DNA from: Phoenix dactylifera
Taxonomy: Eukaryota; Streptophyta; Magnoliopsida; Arecales; Arecaceae
Assembly: GCF_009389715.1 (NCBI RefSeq)
Contig: NC_052404.1
Coordinates: forward strand, 10,486,480 to 10,550,479
Length of the DNA: 64,000 bases
Reading direction: 5' to 3'
In this document: piece after piece, positions 21,662-35,700 of the stretch
How positions within the stretch are numbered: the stretch's first letter is position 1
Layout: each line of letters begins with the position of its first letter
Translations under genes and position numbers: made by a program
Notes under the pieces: generated by a model
Databases searched by the model: none
Told to the model about the DNA's origin: nothing
What the model saw: the letters and a program-made list of their open reading frames with translations, nothing else

Positions 21662-24600
21662 CCTATCCAATATCTAAATCTTTTAATCTTGTTTCAATTT
21701 AACTTTGTTGTATGTTCCGACCAAATCCAATTGAAATCCAAAGAAGCAATAGTTGTAGCTTATAGATGGAGAAAATCAAGTGAATAGATGAGGGATACGA
21801 TGGCATAAGGTGAGGAAGTGTGGAACATTTTTTTTGTTTAACCTTTTTTCTCCACCTTATTATATGTTATGTAACTTTAGTAGACCGCCCCCATAAAATG
21901 GTTCTTTCTATTTAGATTATGTCTTTTTTATGTTATTTTCCCCAACTAATATTATGTTTGAACAAATCAAGGATCCACGCCTTATCAGCATGGGAGTCTT
22001 TCCCCTTGCCGCTTGTAATTGCGAAACAACGCTGGAAACAGTCAGGTCCACCACGGGACATCATAACGGGGGAAGAAAAAATAAAAATAAAAATCCAGAA
22101 CAGCAAAATGAAAATTTCTAGAAATATAGATAACTGCATACGGAAGGAAGTATATATATACTATCGCTTTATTCTCCGTAAGTGATGTTTATAAAATAAT
22201 ACATTGTGAAAAGGTCAAAGTATATGGAGAAAAATTGTAGAATCTGTCATTAGGTGCTTGAGGGTCGTCACACGCGCAATTATAGCCTCGTCTCATGCGT
22301 CAGCCGAAGCCTCTGACCTCTAAGGATTCAAAATGCTGTACCTCCACATGATAACCAGGGCAGGTAATCTTTCACTTCTCCAATTAGGTAGGGGATGGTG
22401 GAGATTTTCACCAGTCCTCCTGCCCCCTTCAACAGCAAATTATTGCACCCGAGAAAGGTGCATAAAACCTTATCTGCACCAGGACTCTAATGCACAGGAC
22501 CCAAAATACTATCATAGATGGCTCTTTCATCATCTATAGATAGACGGCTCTCTTTATTATTGCAATACACCGTGTACGCACTAACAGTGATCATTGTCTC
22601 CGTAAAAGTTGTATTATAGCATATTCGAACTCGATGCACAATGATCTGCCATCTATCGCGTGAAGAGATGTGTGAAGGAGCAATTCGTTGGATATCTTGG
22701 TGCCTGTTGTATAGGTTTCCTTGCTAGATTTCTCATCTTTCTCAAATAATATATGTTGTACCTTCCCTAACCGTGCTCTGCACTTGTTTTTTTTCTGTAC
22801 CTTAATTGGCCACATCATTATAACCACATGTTTATGCAATGTCCTCTAAGAGTCTTCAATCGCATATTTATAGGTTGAAGCTCGTGGACGATCCATGTTC
22901 TAGTTCTTTCGGTTCCGCTGATGATCTATGAGAGCTTCAGTAGCATATTAGAATTGGCCACCCCCTCTCTTTCTCGAGCCCATCCTGCCGGGTATTCCCA
23001 AACAGGCCATCTTCTTCTGGTAGGTAAACATCCACAAGTTATGGTCAGTCCTGGCTGGTGCTGAAGTTCCTTAATGGGCAACCTTGTATACCCGTCCTTG
23101 CACATTCCATATTAATTTGGTCAAAATTATTTTGGGTGTTGCAATTTTCATTTCTGGTATAATAGGCTGCTAGTTTACCTTGCCAAGCTATCAAAGTCCC
23201 AGAGTCCCATTTGACATTCCTACAGCTTCAGCTGAGTTACACAGATACTATACGCTGCATTCATAATGGACGTCCTGTTTCTCGGCCACCGAGTTGGATG
23301 TTTATTTGAAAGATCTCATTTATCGTTATATCCAAAGACCTTGGTTCTGGGTATATAACATGTATCCAATTGCCAGCAGAAACCAGTCCTTGAAATTAGA
23401 AGAAAAATGTGAAACGTCACCTGTTTCAATCCCTGCCAAGTTCCCAGTTCTATGTGGAAGTTGGTAGCCGGCTGAATGGTATCCAGGGTCCCTTACAGCC
23501 AGCACCTACCCCCTTCACGCGCCAATCCCTGACTGCCATTCGCGAGAGGGAATTGCAGGGTGATCAAAATGGGCAACCTGAAACAATACTCAGCAGAGTG
23601 TCAAGTCCAGCAGTCACGGTTTTGGATCCAGAAGCCAATTGCCTGAAAGCATAAAAAAGCAACTTCGAAACGATCTGCTACTTCACAACCATCATAACCG
23701 TCATTTTTCTGCCTTGGTCGTCCATTGATTTATGGCTGTCATGAAATCTCAAATTAAAAGGCTGTCGCCATGTTTGTGGATGCTAATGACAGATACCTTC
23801 CAAACCTGGTTTCCCTTCAGCTTTTTGGTGTTTATCTTGCACTGTTTTGTAACTGCTGCAGTCACACTGTTCTAGCCAACAGAATAGAATAACAAATGGA
23901 TCTATCTAACAACGGGTATTATCAAATTTAACAGAACACGTTAATGCTGTAAGCACATGTTCCCAAATGGATCTGATTTAAAGGGTCAAATTGCAGAAAT
24001 TATTAAAGAATGAAAGGCTCAATTGACTAGATAGCTTGTGTATGCATCCATCATGCACCATGATATCAACCAGCCAAACTTAAAGAGCCTCCATATCTTG
24101 CACTGGCTTCTGCAGGCAAAAATATACACCTACTTAGGGTAAAGAAAATAATAAACCAGCTGGTTATATGAGGTTCTTGACAGGCACTAAAAAATTGACA
24201 TGAACAGCACTATAATACAGACCGATATATCAGCTGAGATGAAAACCATGTGAACATCACAGATCTCTGAAGTTGCTATAAAATTATCCAACTCCCAAAT
24301 AAAGAAATCACCAATGAAGTTGTCCAAGTAGTATGGCTACCATATTGGGCCTAGTCTAACACCCCAGAAGGCACTAAAAGAAAAGGCCCATATCTATAAC
24401 ATATATGAGTGAATCCAAAATCTTAGTCCAATGAAGGCACCACAATCTCCAATCAAGTTCAGAACTAGAAACGTATCTCAAGGAACCAGAGTGTGATCAT
24501 TTGCTGGTCTTCGTTTCAACTTATCTGAAATAAGATTAAAAGAAAAGCCTATTTCGTTCTCTCATGGAGTCATGGAATACCCAGATGCATTACTTTATGA

Positions 24601-26506
24601 AATCCAATTCATCATTGAAAGACATCATCTACGATTATCTGCTTCTCATCAGAGGCAGCATGAAGCCCTCATCAATGCAAGAAGGATCATAAATTGCAGC
24701 TTCATAGAGATAGGCCTCCCTAAGTCCCAGACAAGGCAAGGACAGCCTATCTCCATGAAAGCCCACTCCCACTAAAAACAGCCTTGCTACATACTGAAAG
24801 AAAAGAAATCTACCTACCCATATTTTGCATGAAATTACAAAATTCTGCCTTTCACAAGCAGGCTTCCCTGTTGGCTGGCTTGAGTGTCTTTTTCAGTTCT
24901 ATTAAGTTACAGGTCATTAACACTGTAATCCAAGATGAACCTTGCTCTTATTTGCAGTACTTTTCATGATCTACTTCTAATGTCTAATTTACCTCCTTTA
25001 AACTCTTCCTAATAAATTTTCACCGCTTAAGAAGCATCCCCCTCTTCAACATTGTTAAAGCATATTTTAAGTTGAATAATGTTTCAATATCATTTTTACA
25101 GTTATGCATGACCACACATACACGCCACATATAATAGACAAAAAAGGTTAATAAAAGAAGAAATTAAGCACATGCCTTTCATAATCTAGAACAAACTTGC
25201 TTGCATCCAAAATACACATGAATCCTAGATATTTGGTCTAGTATATGGATATGTACTCATCCTTCGAAATCAAAGGTCAAATCTGCAATTTAGCCAATGC
25301 TCCATTGTTCGAACACATAAATAATTTTAGGCTACCACCCTCCTTGCCTCAACAGGGTGTACCCTTTAAATGTACAGATGACTGACACTTCTCAAAAACA
25401 TCATGTAACAGAAATTTTAGCAATAGAAGTATAGAGCCCAATCCTTAGTCTCAGCCTAACAAACTGACCACTTGAAACATCATTTTGAACACATACATTT
25501 TTTAAGAAACAAAACTGAGACCAGATAGAACTACATATACAATTTGTGTGGAAAAGAAGAATATGAAACCTCACCTATTTTGCATTGCCATTTGTGAGAT
25601 TTTCTATTTAGCCATTCTGGTTTGCCTAGAAATCTATTAAACTGTTTTGATACAATTGATGCACACACTTGCTGGATCATTTTGGAAGGGAAGCAACTTC
25701 AGATTTTGAAAATAAGACTGAGTCTAAATGTTTTATGAAATGGTTTGTTCAGGGCTTTTGACATCACATCTTTCTATCTGATAATTCTCAAGGTATGACG
25801 AGGTGATCAAATCCTTTCCTCGATTGCTAGTATTTGGTAACTTGGTTCTCTCTTAAGGCTCCTAGCTTCATATCACCTTAATATGACTGAGAGAAGACCT
25901 GTACACTTTCACACTTTATGCTTCATACATTTTTCATCCAATTGGAGAAAAATGCACAAACTCATTATCTGACCTGAAATCAATTGGATGTGCTTCCATT
26001 GACAATCAAAATCATGCTACTGTAAATAAGCTTCTGCAGTGCCTCATCATATTAGCAAAAGGAACCATAAGGTGATACCCACTCAACCACCATCGATACT
26101 ACATTCAACTAAAAGAACACCAACCCCAAACCCTAGTGCAAAATCATATCCATAACAACTAAAACTTGGATGTGCTTATACAGTCTTCTACTTCGCACCC
26201 TGTACAAGTCTAATAGTTTTCCTATGCATGCATCTCTGACAACATGGTGGAATAAACAATCATCACTTCCTCATATTCCTTTACTAGATCAGAGAACAAT
26301 GATAATATCTTCCAGTCTCCATCTCAGGGAATAGTTAACCAAATCCCAGAAAAGAAAGTGCCATATTCTCCAACTTATGAAAGAGAATAACCTCATCCAT
26401 CTTCTCACAAACTATGTATTTCTATATGCACTAATGCCTTGGTTATGAAGGTTGTAAAAATTCCAGATACATCATCATAAGGTTCATCTGAAAGCTTAAA
26501 GTAATA
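21662..26506. other. gene-free stretch of nearly 5 kb
   Basis: I see no exon with coding character, no RNA gene and no bounded element on either strand. It lies between the SINE and the 3' side of TOP6A. Confidence 0.4.
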
Positions 26507-26790
26507 GTTGACTCCAAACCCTCTGTCTCTAAAGCAAAATAGCATAATGTAAGCACTAAAGTCTTCTTACAAGTTTCAATCCATGCTCTTAAAGGTATAC
26601 CTGAATCATTTTCAATTTCTGAAGGTCACTTAAAAACTTAGACAATAGTTTCGATCCCATGCCCTCTTTTTCTAAAGCACCACAAGTGCAAGGCCCACTC
26701 TCTCACAAACAATAGAGCCTCCTTATTCACAAGTTCAATCCAAGTTCTTGCAGATATACCTGAATCATTAAAAGAATTTTCACAAAACCA
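26507..26790. repeat. imperfect duplication, about 160-bp spacing
   Basis: TATACCTGAATCATT with preceding ACAAGTTTCAATCCA-like sequence recurs at about 26575-26610 and 26731-26772, and CCCTCT...TCTAAAGCA recurs at about 26520 and 26660. Likely an old tandem duplication in the TOP6A 3' flank. Confidence 0.55.
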
Positions 26791-26925
26791 GAAGATTCAT
26801 AGATGTAGAAATAAAATGCCATTACAACATATGAGGAACAAGTATCGGGCAGATCCTTGATCAGAATAACTAAGAAAATGAAACAGGACAGGGGAGACCA
26901 AAATGAGTTTTACCTGAGAAGTAAC

Positions 26926-28230
26926 TTACAGCCAATCCTTCTGCTGCAGCTTTAGGGGCATGTAGACCTCGGTGAGGTACTGGAATCCGAACGAGCTGAG
27001 GGCCTGTATCTCAGCCTTCTGCCTCGTCCTCACCATCGACTCCAGCTCCTTCACCCAGCCCTCATTCCTCTTCACAAATTCCTCCTCGAGCAGGTCCTTC
27101 CCAGCTTTCACGTCCTGGTCGGTCATGGGCAGCCGGCACTGATCTGGAATCTGGTATTTATCCAGGTCGCTCGGCCGCACCCCCAGCCACTTGATGTCCG
27201 GCGTCGTCAAGTTCGAGCTGTCATACGACATGTTCTTCGACCCGCACATGTACACCGACAGGATCTTAAGGCCGTAGGGATCGCTATCAACAAGGGCCAG
27301 CACCGGCAGCTTCAGCTCAGCCTTCATCCTCTTTAAGAAAAGCCTGGTGGCGACATCGGGCTGGCCTTTAGCGGTGACAATTATGCAGGGGAATCGGTTG
27401 TAGAACCGGTCCTCCGCCAGCCGCATAAAGGCGGCGTCTTTCTCGACCAGGAGGATGAAGAGGGCATCACTCTCAAGGTTACCGACACGGTCGATGTTGG
27501 GCGGTATGGCCTTGCCGCCGATGCCCATCTTGGTGCAGTCAATGCGGTCACCATCATCGGTAAAGACAAGGCGGCCGACGACGACACCCTTCTCCGATGC
27601 CACGACATGGAGGGAGGATCGGGTGCAGCCGAGCATGCAAGATGCGTCGTCGAGCACGGCGTCGGATTGGGACTGGTCCTGGAAGAGCTTGACGTCGGTG
27701 TAGAAGAGGTCACGCTTGGTGACATGGATGTCGCGGAGGAGGACGGCGTAGACGAGGGATAGGACGCGGGCCGTGATGGTGGCCTTGCGGACCGTGGAGA
27801 GGTTGGCGAAGGCGCGGGAGGAGGACTTGTCGCGAAGGACGATGCGGTCGAGCTCGGGGACGTAGAGCTGGTTGGAGGCGGAACGGGAGGGCACGTCGAA
27901 GGAGAAGCCGCGGCCGGCGAGAATGGAGCGGGCGATGTCGAGGATGGCTCGCTCGATGGCGAGCTTGACAGAGGAGGCGTCGCAGTCGGACACCTCGCGG
28001 CAGGCGGAGGAGAGGTTGAGGTCGGAGAGGGTAAGGGTTTTGGAGGAGGAGGCGGCGGCGGACTGGGCCTCGTCGTACATGCGACGGAGGGAGGCGAGGA
28101 TCTCCGAATCAGGTTTCAGCTGCTTCCGGAGGTCGTGGGCGTGGGAGCTCCCCCTCGCCCGCGATTTTTTGGTGGCCGCCGTGGGGCCGGAGGGACCCGG
28201 ATCGGCGCGGCGCCGCTTCTTCTCCGACAT
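26926..28230 (-). CDS. TOP6A: DNA topoisomerase 6 subunit A (SPO11-3/RHL2/BIN5-like)
   Basis: An uninterrupted 434-codon frame begins at the ATG at 28230. The product matches the plant topoisomerase VI A subunit, which pairs with TOP6B (and RHL1/BIN4) to pass DNA duplexes through double-strand breaks during endoreduplication in the nucleus. The N-terminus is basic (EKKRRR, KKSRAR). The winged-helix/5Y-CAP part carries the catalytic tyrosine Y177 in RDLFYTDV. The Toprim part shows E263 in LVEKDAAF, D315 and D317 in DSDPYG, and [10 protein letters not shown] at about 287-296. All key residues are intact and length is normal for the family. It is distinguished from meiotic SPO11-1/-2 by overall motif match from memory; a comparison would confirm this. 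No intron is needed in the coding region. Confidence 0.95.
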   Translation of the reverse strand: MSEKKRRRADPGPSGPTAATKKSRARGSSHAHDLRKQLKPDSEILASLRRMYDEAQSAAASSSKTLTLSDLNLSSACREVSDCDASSVKLAIERAILDIARSILAGRGFSFDVPSRSASNQLYVPELDRIVLRDKSSSRAFANLSTVRKATITARVLSLVYAVLLRDIHVTKRDLFYTDVKLFQDQSQSDAVLDDASCMLGCTRSSLHVVASEKGVVVGRLVFTDDGDRIDCTKMGIGGKAIPPNIDRVGNLESDALFILLVEKDAAFMRLAEDRFYNRFPCIIVTAKGQPDVATRLFLKRMKAELKLPVLALVDSDPYGLKILSVYMCGSKNMSYDSSNLTTPDIKWLGVRPSDLDKYQIPDQCRLPMTDQDVKAGKDLLEEEFVKRNEGWVKELESMVRTRQKAEIQALSSFGFQYLTEVYMPLKLQQKDWL

Positions 28231-28351
28231 CTCGGACCGAATGGGGATCGGACAGCAAGCAGCAGGCGGGAAATTTCTAGGGCTTGCCTAAAGAGCCCGG
28301 GTTTTGACAACGGCGTTATAACGATTACCCAGCCGTCAAACACCTTTCATG

Positions 28352-29162
28352 CCTAGGGGGATATTTGATATGGAGTGATCGTCTCATAATTAAGAATAAT
28401 ATGGTTGGAGATGATGAGGTTACCACGTTTGCTTGCACCACAGTGATCCTACGTAGCGGTGATCCTAAATCACCTCTACTTCTCAAATCACCGCCCAACC
28501 CGCTGATGGAATATCCGTTCTTGAGATCGGAAATCCAAGATTACCCCAAAACAGTGATTCTGGATTGAAAGTTAAAGATAAAAATATCTCTCAATTTAGC
28601 AGAAAAATTGATATATCAATATACTATCAATATATTATATGTATATATATATATAATATTATGTTGATATTATATATTATATTATAATATATTACTAATC
28701 ATATTATTATTGAAGTTTAACCCAAAAAAAATATTATTATTGAAGGATAATATATTTTATATGATTAATAAATATATGATAAGGGCTACTAAAAATAAAA
28801 TATATGACAAAATTATGGAGCTATTATAGAAATTAGTATATTAACTTATATTTTTGATTTATGAGAATTAAAAATACATAAAAAAAATCCATTTAAGATA
28901 TATCAGGAGTATTTGTGGTATTATATGGTCGGTGATCTTTGATCTTTGTACCATACCAAACAAGTTATTCATGAATGCCTAAAAATTTTTAATCACTAGA
29001 CCATGACCTACCAAACATATTGATCTTAAATCACTGGACCATGGCCTACCAAATCACTCCAGCATTCGGATCACTGGGGATCAAATCACCCCAGCATTCG
29101 GATCACTGAAGATCTTAGATCACCATGGTGATCCTGTTCGGGTTACCAAACATCCCCTAAAG
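28352..29162. mobile_element. MITE-like element upstream of TOP6A
   Basis: The left end CTAGGGGGATATTTGATATGG and the right end TTACCAAACATCCCCTAAAGG are inverted relatives (TAGGGGATRTTTGRTA). The interior is very AT-rich. The right part has short direct repeats containing CCAGCATTCGGATCACTG (at about 29060 and 29090) and repeated GATCACTGG units. No reading frame of note. It begins about 120 bp upstream of the TOP6A start codon, so the gene's promoter is short or partly within the element. Confidence 0.65.
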
Positions 29163-29767
29163 GGCATCGTCGTTGCAGAGTTGATTTTACCATTTTTTAT
29201 GTAATTAAAAAAATATTTTAAAATATAAAGGTAAAAGCGATATCATTAACAACTGAGGCCCAGAGACATTGTAAAAATATGATCTGATTTAGAAAACCTA
29301 ATTAAACCAGAGTAATATTTTTAGATAAAAAAGAAAAGCTGTTTGCATGTAGATATTTGTGGCATTTTGGAAATGTCGTACGCCATGATAACACCCAATG
29401 TGGAGCTTATATCTCTGTTGAGACTTGACTTGAGATATTGTCAGTTCAACAGAGTTCAGCCACAATAACTGATCTGAATATAAAGGATTCAGTTTATTAC
29501 CGAACCCACCTCGCCAAACCCTCCATCCAAAAAAAGAGCGGAACATGTGGACAATAAAATATTTGACGAAAGAGTTTTGAATTTCTAATTACAGTATACT
29601 GAAACTTCAATAGTCTTCATCCTTTTTCATTTTTCTAAAGCACATAAAATATAATATACCAAAAGGCATATCCTCAATTAGTACAAATATATACAGTGAA
29701 ATTTAGCCATGCATACCATGTGTACAAGCTTGCAAAGGTACCGATAGATAGACACCCACTGAATTTT
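29163..29767. other. intergenic and 3' flank of the PRXL2C-like gene
   Basis: AT-rich, no exon. The right part is the likely 3' UTR of the minus-strand gene. Confidence 0.4.
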
Positions 29768-32700
29768 TTATAGACAGCATGCTTTCACAACATCTTCAAT
29801 ATCTGGATCATCTCCAGCTTCTTTGTCCTGTTAAAAGAGGAAAACTTCTAAATTAGTAGGAATAAGAAATTCATACAAATCTACGAACTTGAATCTAGAG
29901 AAATGCGAAATGATTGCAAGTCTCTTCTGACATAATCATTTGGGGCAATATTCTGGGGATACATGACCTTTCTGGATATCAGATGGGACTGTAGACAGAG
30001 AACATGGAAACTAGGTCTCACAAAATAGCAGCCATAACCCAGGGCCATATGGCCTTTACAGCCAACAGTGTTTGTATGTAGTTCATTTCAGTAGATAAGG
30101 AAATGCTAACCTTGTGGATATATGAGATGTTACTAACTCCAGGGCCTGCTACCAGAGTTCCTCCTTGTTGCCTGAAAGCAGCCAATGCAATGTACTCATG
30201 AAGCTAAACTAGAAAGAATGATCTTCAAACAAAAAATTCACTAAGCATGGAATGATTGGATATCATGAGTTTCTAAAATTTTTGAATGTTTTATGTGACA
30301 ATTATTTCAACCAAAACCAATGCTCAGCGAAGAACGAGCTAGACATCTAAGGGTTAACAAAATTAAAGGCAGGGGAAAAAAGAGATAAGAAAAGCCATTT
30401 ATAATGCCCTCAATTTCAATGAAGATAAAACTTAGATTTATTAACATAATCGAATAAGGAACATGCCACAGATTTGGAGCTACAAGGAAACATGTACTCG
30501 GTTGGGAGTGCATGTGTAGTATCAAGAATCAATTTAAGGTAGATAGCTATGATATGAATAGAAAAAGGCAAATGGGAACATGCTCTGATCGAATATGAAA
30601 CTATAAAGGGAGAAAATAATTGAAGCAATTAAGTTGGTTGGCCAATTTTTGACAGGGGTTATTGATATTTTACGAAAGTTGAACAATGGATCATAATCAG
30701 TTTGATTCTTCTAGTTTTGGAATGGCAATATGCAGCTAAGAAAAGAAAGTGCAAACTCATTTACCATATAAAATTGATGCGGTCAGGCTAACATCTTTTT
30801 CAAAAGAGAAGTATCAGTATTTAAAAAAATGCAGTTCATGTCTGGTACAGATTGACTGGATGGTCTGCATTATGCCTTCCTCGTCTATGTGGGCTTGAGT
30901 TCTTGATCATGTGCAGTATCCAACTGAAACTTCAAGTAATGTGGAGCAATTGTTCTTACCAGAAAATCCAATACCAAGAGAAGAAAAAAAAATATGGGGG
31001 TGGTCTTGCACATATTTTGAGAAAGGGATTTGGACAGAGATTGCTAATAAAGTCCTGAAGAAGAAAGAACAAGAAGGATAGTTTGGCAAAAGGTCAAATA
31101 TAAGTTCTCTTTATGGTTCTGAAAGGCTTCATATCTGAATCAAGAGTAAGTGCTTTCGTCCCTGTTGTTTTTACATTTTTTTGGACTCTCCCTCATTAAC
31201 ATTTTGTCGAAGTCCTCTTTGTTTAACACTATTTATAGAGACGCTTTCTGCTCGTTCCAAAGGATCATTTTTCAACTAAGCATGCATAACAAGAAAAAAA
31301 ACCTATAGTTCATTCAAAATAATTAAATCTTTCTTCAAATGTTGCAAAAACCACTGCAGGTAAAATTCAGTAGCCAATCAAGTAAAAAGGTACTAAGGTG
31401 GAAGTTCTCTAGATGTCCAACATACCAACCACCTCTGCTCATGGTGTTCTTTTTTAATGACAGCCCCCAGTCCTGTCTATAACCTTCAATGTATGACTGT
31501 ATAATCTTCATTCCAGCCTGAGATGTCAAAATCAACTGTATTACATGTATGATCCTGAACCATAAAAGGCAACAAGAATATTTATTTTAAGGCGAAATTC
31601 TTCAGAATTAACTTAAAGATTTTTGTTAGGTACCAATGGAGTAAATGTTGTTGATACTCCATAAGCAAAATCAAGAGCATTAAATGATGAATGGCTAGGA
31701 TCTGCATAAACTTCTGCAACAAAATGCAGTAGCTGTCATAATAGGACAACATAAGGACAATAATCAGAGCAGCAAATATTAGCGTAGAATCCACCATATA
31801 TCTAGTCAAGAAAAATTGAAAAGTAATCATGCCTCTGTGCATGCATATAATATAATAAATTCACCTATCTGATCAAAGGGTGTGTATGCGTGTTGGGTGT
31901 GTGCATGCGTATGTGAAGAGTAGTTTTGCAAAGTCAACAATTTTGATACTTTAAAGCAATGGAAATATAATATAATAAATTCACCTCACTGATCAAAGCT
32001 GGATAACTGTAACTTTGATGTACTAAATCACTTTCTCCTAGATGGCAATGGTGTTAGAAATTTGGCTCCCAAAATATCGGATTCATGTGGGACACTGGGG
32101 TTATTCTCTATGACATAATGAATAATGGATATTCATATATTATCAACATTTAATTCTTGCTTCTTCAGCAAAATCTTGCAAGATGATCAGCAGGGAGATG
32201 AGATCTGGAAAGGCCGACAAGAAAAAAAAAAGGAGGCATTCTATGTTTGGCATTTGATATTTCTCTACTAAGCAAAATTCAACAAACATATTCTAGCCAT
32301 GATATAGACAAAGCTGCGATTATGTTGCCAGTGCTAACATGTTCAACACCAACTGCTCGGATACATGTGAATAGCAAATTAAGGTCATAGTACTGGTGAT
32401 ATCATAGCATCATGGAAAGTCAGCTCATGCTTTCAATCCGAAGGTTACCTTTGCCCAAGGTTAAAGACAAGGTTTAGCCTATTTTCTGTGCAGCTACGTA
32501 AGAAACTTGTCGGAATCAATAATTTCATAGCTATCAATATTTCATCCAAAAGGCTACTAAAATATGCCATAGAAATGCTAAAAACCAAAATTGTCATATA
32601 AACAAGAAAAAGTTTCTGTTTTAAGGTCTTTTCTTCTTTTGATCGTGCAATGATATATAGTGCCATGACACACCCTGTTTAGACTAATTTTGGACAGTAG

Positions 32701-35700
32701 ATGATCTAAACAAAACAACCAGTCCCTTAAGAATACATGAATTGTAAGAACTAATGGTTTACATACACTATGCATTACCTAAATTTGTATATTTTTGTTG
32801 ATTATTATGGCAACACATGTGACTTTCAGATGACACTCATTTAGGTAGCCTACCTCCTTTGAATTTGGTTTGCTGAACAAATGCCTTCGCCTGGACCAAA
32901 ATAGTCATAAAGGTCAGGACAAGAACAAGTCTATTTAGAATTATAAATAAGCAGTAAAATCATAAATAATTCTCAACATGTAGTAGGAATTAAACCTTGT
33001 AGATTGAATATCTTTGCCAACATGTAAAATACAAAAATAAAACTTTTGAACATAGCACATACAATCCATTTTTAAGTTCACCAACTATGACTCTCATGGA
33101 ATCCTTACAGTGTTAAAGAGGCGAACCTCCAGAAAAATGCATTCTTCAGGAAATTAATGCAGTATAAGACAGAGATCAACTTTTGCAGCATGATTTGCCA
33201 AATTTATCACCCAAGAACAAGCAACTAAACATTCACTGATGTCTGAATCAAAACATTATTTCAAGAATGCGTGTGCAGACATATAGTGAGAGTTTTTTTT
33301 CCATTTTATTGGGAAAACCATGGAGTCAAGTCCAAATTAATTGAACCATAAATAGGTACAACTAAATGTGTCCGCCTAAGTCGAAGAAGCTAAGGGGGAA
33401 TCTATAATATTGATTGAGAAAGTGTCAATGTTGCATGGTTAGCCAACCAATATGCAGTCTGGTTCCCTTCCTGGCATATGTGTGAGGTTTTGAAAGTGTG
33501 TAGATCAACAGAAAAATTCAATTAAGCAAACCAATATATCACAGAATGTGGATGACTTTGAGAATCTATAAAATCAAAATCTTAAATCACAAAGTTCAGC
33601 AATAATTGTAGCAAGAGGAGGATTTATTGGACCAGAAAAAAATGAGGGCACTTTGAGGAAGTAACACACACTGAAGATAGAATAACAGGCCAAGCAGTAT
33701 ATAGGAAAAACAATGGAAATGTATTAAAATTCAAACATTGACTAATAAAGCTATAAAAGGTGAAAAATATACCTGTTATATATGATGTGCATGCCATAAT
33801 TTTAAAAATAACAGTTAATCATGAATACATACAAGTTATTCGAGTGACTCCAAAAAAGTGTCAATTCCCATATCAATTTCATTCTATCATTCTAAAAGGC
33901 AAAGGCAACCTCTATTTTTTTTCAACTAGCATAATCTAAAAGGTGAACTTCTAAGCATCAGCAGCTAAAAACTCTCTACCCTGACCAACTAGTCAGATAT
34001 CTTATTTAGCAATTATTGTTAAATGAGCTAAAACTTGTTCCGACTTAAATTAGATTATGTTGGACAAAAAGGAGTTAATTTAATGTGCAATGAAAAAATT
34101 AATAAGCCACATATCATATGGTTTGTTCAATTGATCTTAAAAGAAGCTTAGAACTTTCTTCTCTATCCTACATCGGAACAATGATAACCAAAGAACTAGC
34201 ACATTTTGACAGCTCAAACATTCACATAAGTCAAATGACATAGACCTCTTTAAAATAATTAAAGGAATAATATAAAGTTGAGAACTCAACTTTAGGGTAA
34301 GGATAAGTAGTTGAGCTGACCTGACTCATGATGAATTTCTTTTAAATGTCATGCTTAAAAGCTTGTTGGTAGGTTAAGTCCACTAAGCATCTTTTGGGCT
34401 AGAAATAGAACATGTCAAGACACTTAATTACTATGTTTTCTCCCAAGCCACATGCAATTTCATTGTGATTTTATAGACAATAATTATCCATAGTCTCACA
34501 TCTATCACGCTCTCCTCTTTGTTTCTTTCATGCTACCATATATTTTGAATACGAGCAATTGCATAGGTGGCGCTACTTCCCAGCAACACACTACAGAAAG
34601 TATTCTATGAATAATGCATATCACCACTATCTGGCTACAGTTTTCCTCAGGTCATCGTATCTAAACATCTTTGTTTTGAACTCAGATTACTACTTCAGTA
34701 AAAGGAACTTATCTGAAGAAAGAACTGAGAAACATTACTTATGTTTATTTTGCTGACCACCAACCTATGTTTTATTGCATTTGGGGTTAATTTTTGCCAA
34801 CTGAACAATTAAAAATTAATTATACAGTCTTAGAATTTAGAAACATTATTAACAATTACCTGATCGGTGCTACCTGGTCCAATTAAAACAAGTGCAACCC
34901 CAGCAGCATCCATGAGCTCCTGCAAACAAATAGTGTGCATCAAACATGTCTGATAAAATATTCTATATAAGTCAAACCAGTTCTTTAGATTATGAGCTTA
35001 ACTTTCCTGAAACTCAAGGACAAGGACTAATAGACTTTATTCGAGAAATATATACACACAGACATGTACATAAGTACATAAAGTACATACATATATGAAT
35101 GCATGCATGTATGTACTATAGCTAGCAGTATAATATGTCCTATATAAATGCATGCATGTATGTTCTATAGCTAGCTATACACATACATACATACATACAT
35201 ACATATGCATAGGATACATGCATTTAAATATGTGCTATAGCCAACAAATTTGCAAATTAAGCATGTTGACAATATAGAAGGAAAAGGTGTTTATTTACTT
35301 TACTGATGCAGAATTATAATGTTAACTCAAGATTGGTTAAGAATAAACTCTTCCCGTACTAGTGATATGATTATTATACTATACTCTAGGTTATGCTGTG
35401 TAGAATTTATATTGCTGGAGGTCCTATATACAAATCCATTGAACTAAAAAAGATTGTTATAATAGAAAGACACAGCTCCTGGTATTCAGCTTCATTTAAC
35501 GTGTTTAGAGCATGAGTGCAACCATATAGAGCTCGAACAAAATATGGCTTCATTTTTCAAGTCTGCTTTTATTAATTTCTATAGCTTTAAGAGATTTCAC
35601 TTGGTACAGTCTTCCTTCTAACCAACAGCTTTTGTTGTAAACTTTATCATCATGTATGCACCAGGAGATGATAATTTTTGATTAGAAGTGAAATCAGTTG

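Noticed and set aside
21393-21670. Poly-Ile, poly-Leu and poly-Tyr proteins
   Set aside because: Artefacts of the (ATT)n microsatellite and the SINE A-tail.
27381-28356. Overlapping frames on both strands across TOP6A
   Set aside because: Shadows of the TOP6A coding sequence, with biased Ser/Arg composition.
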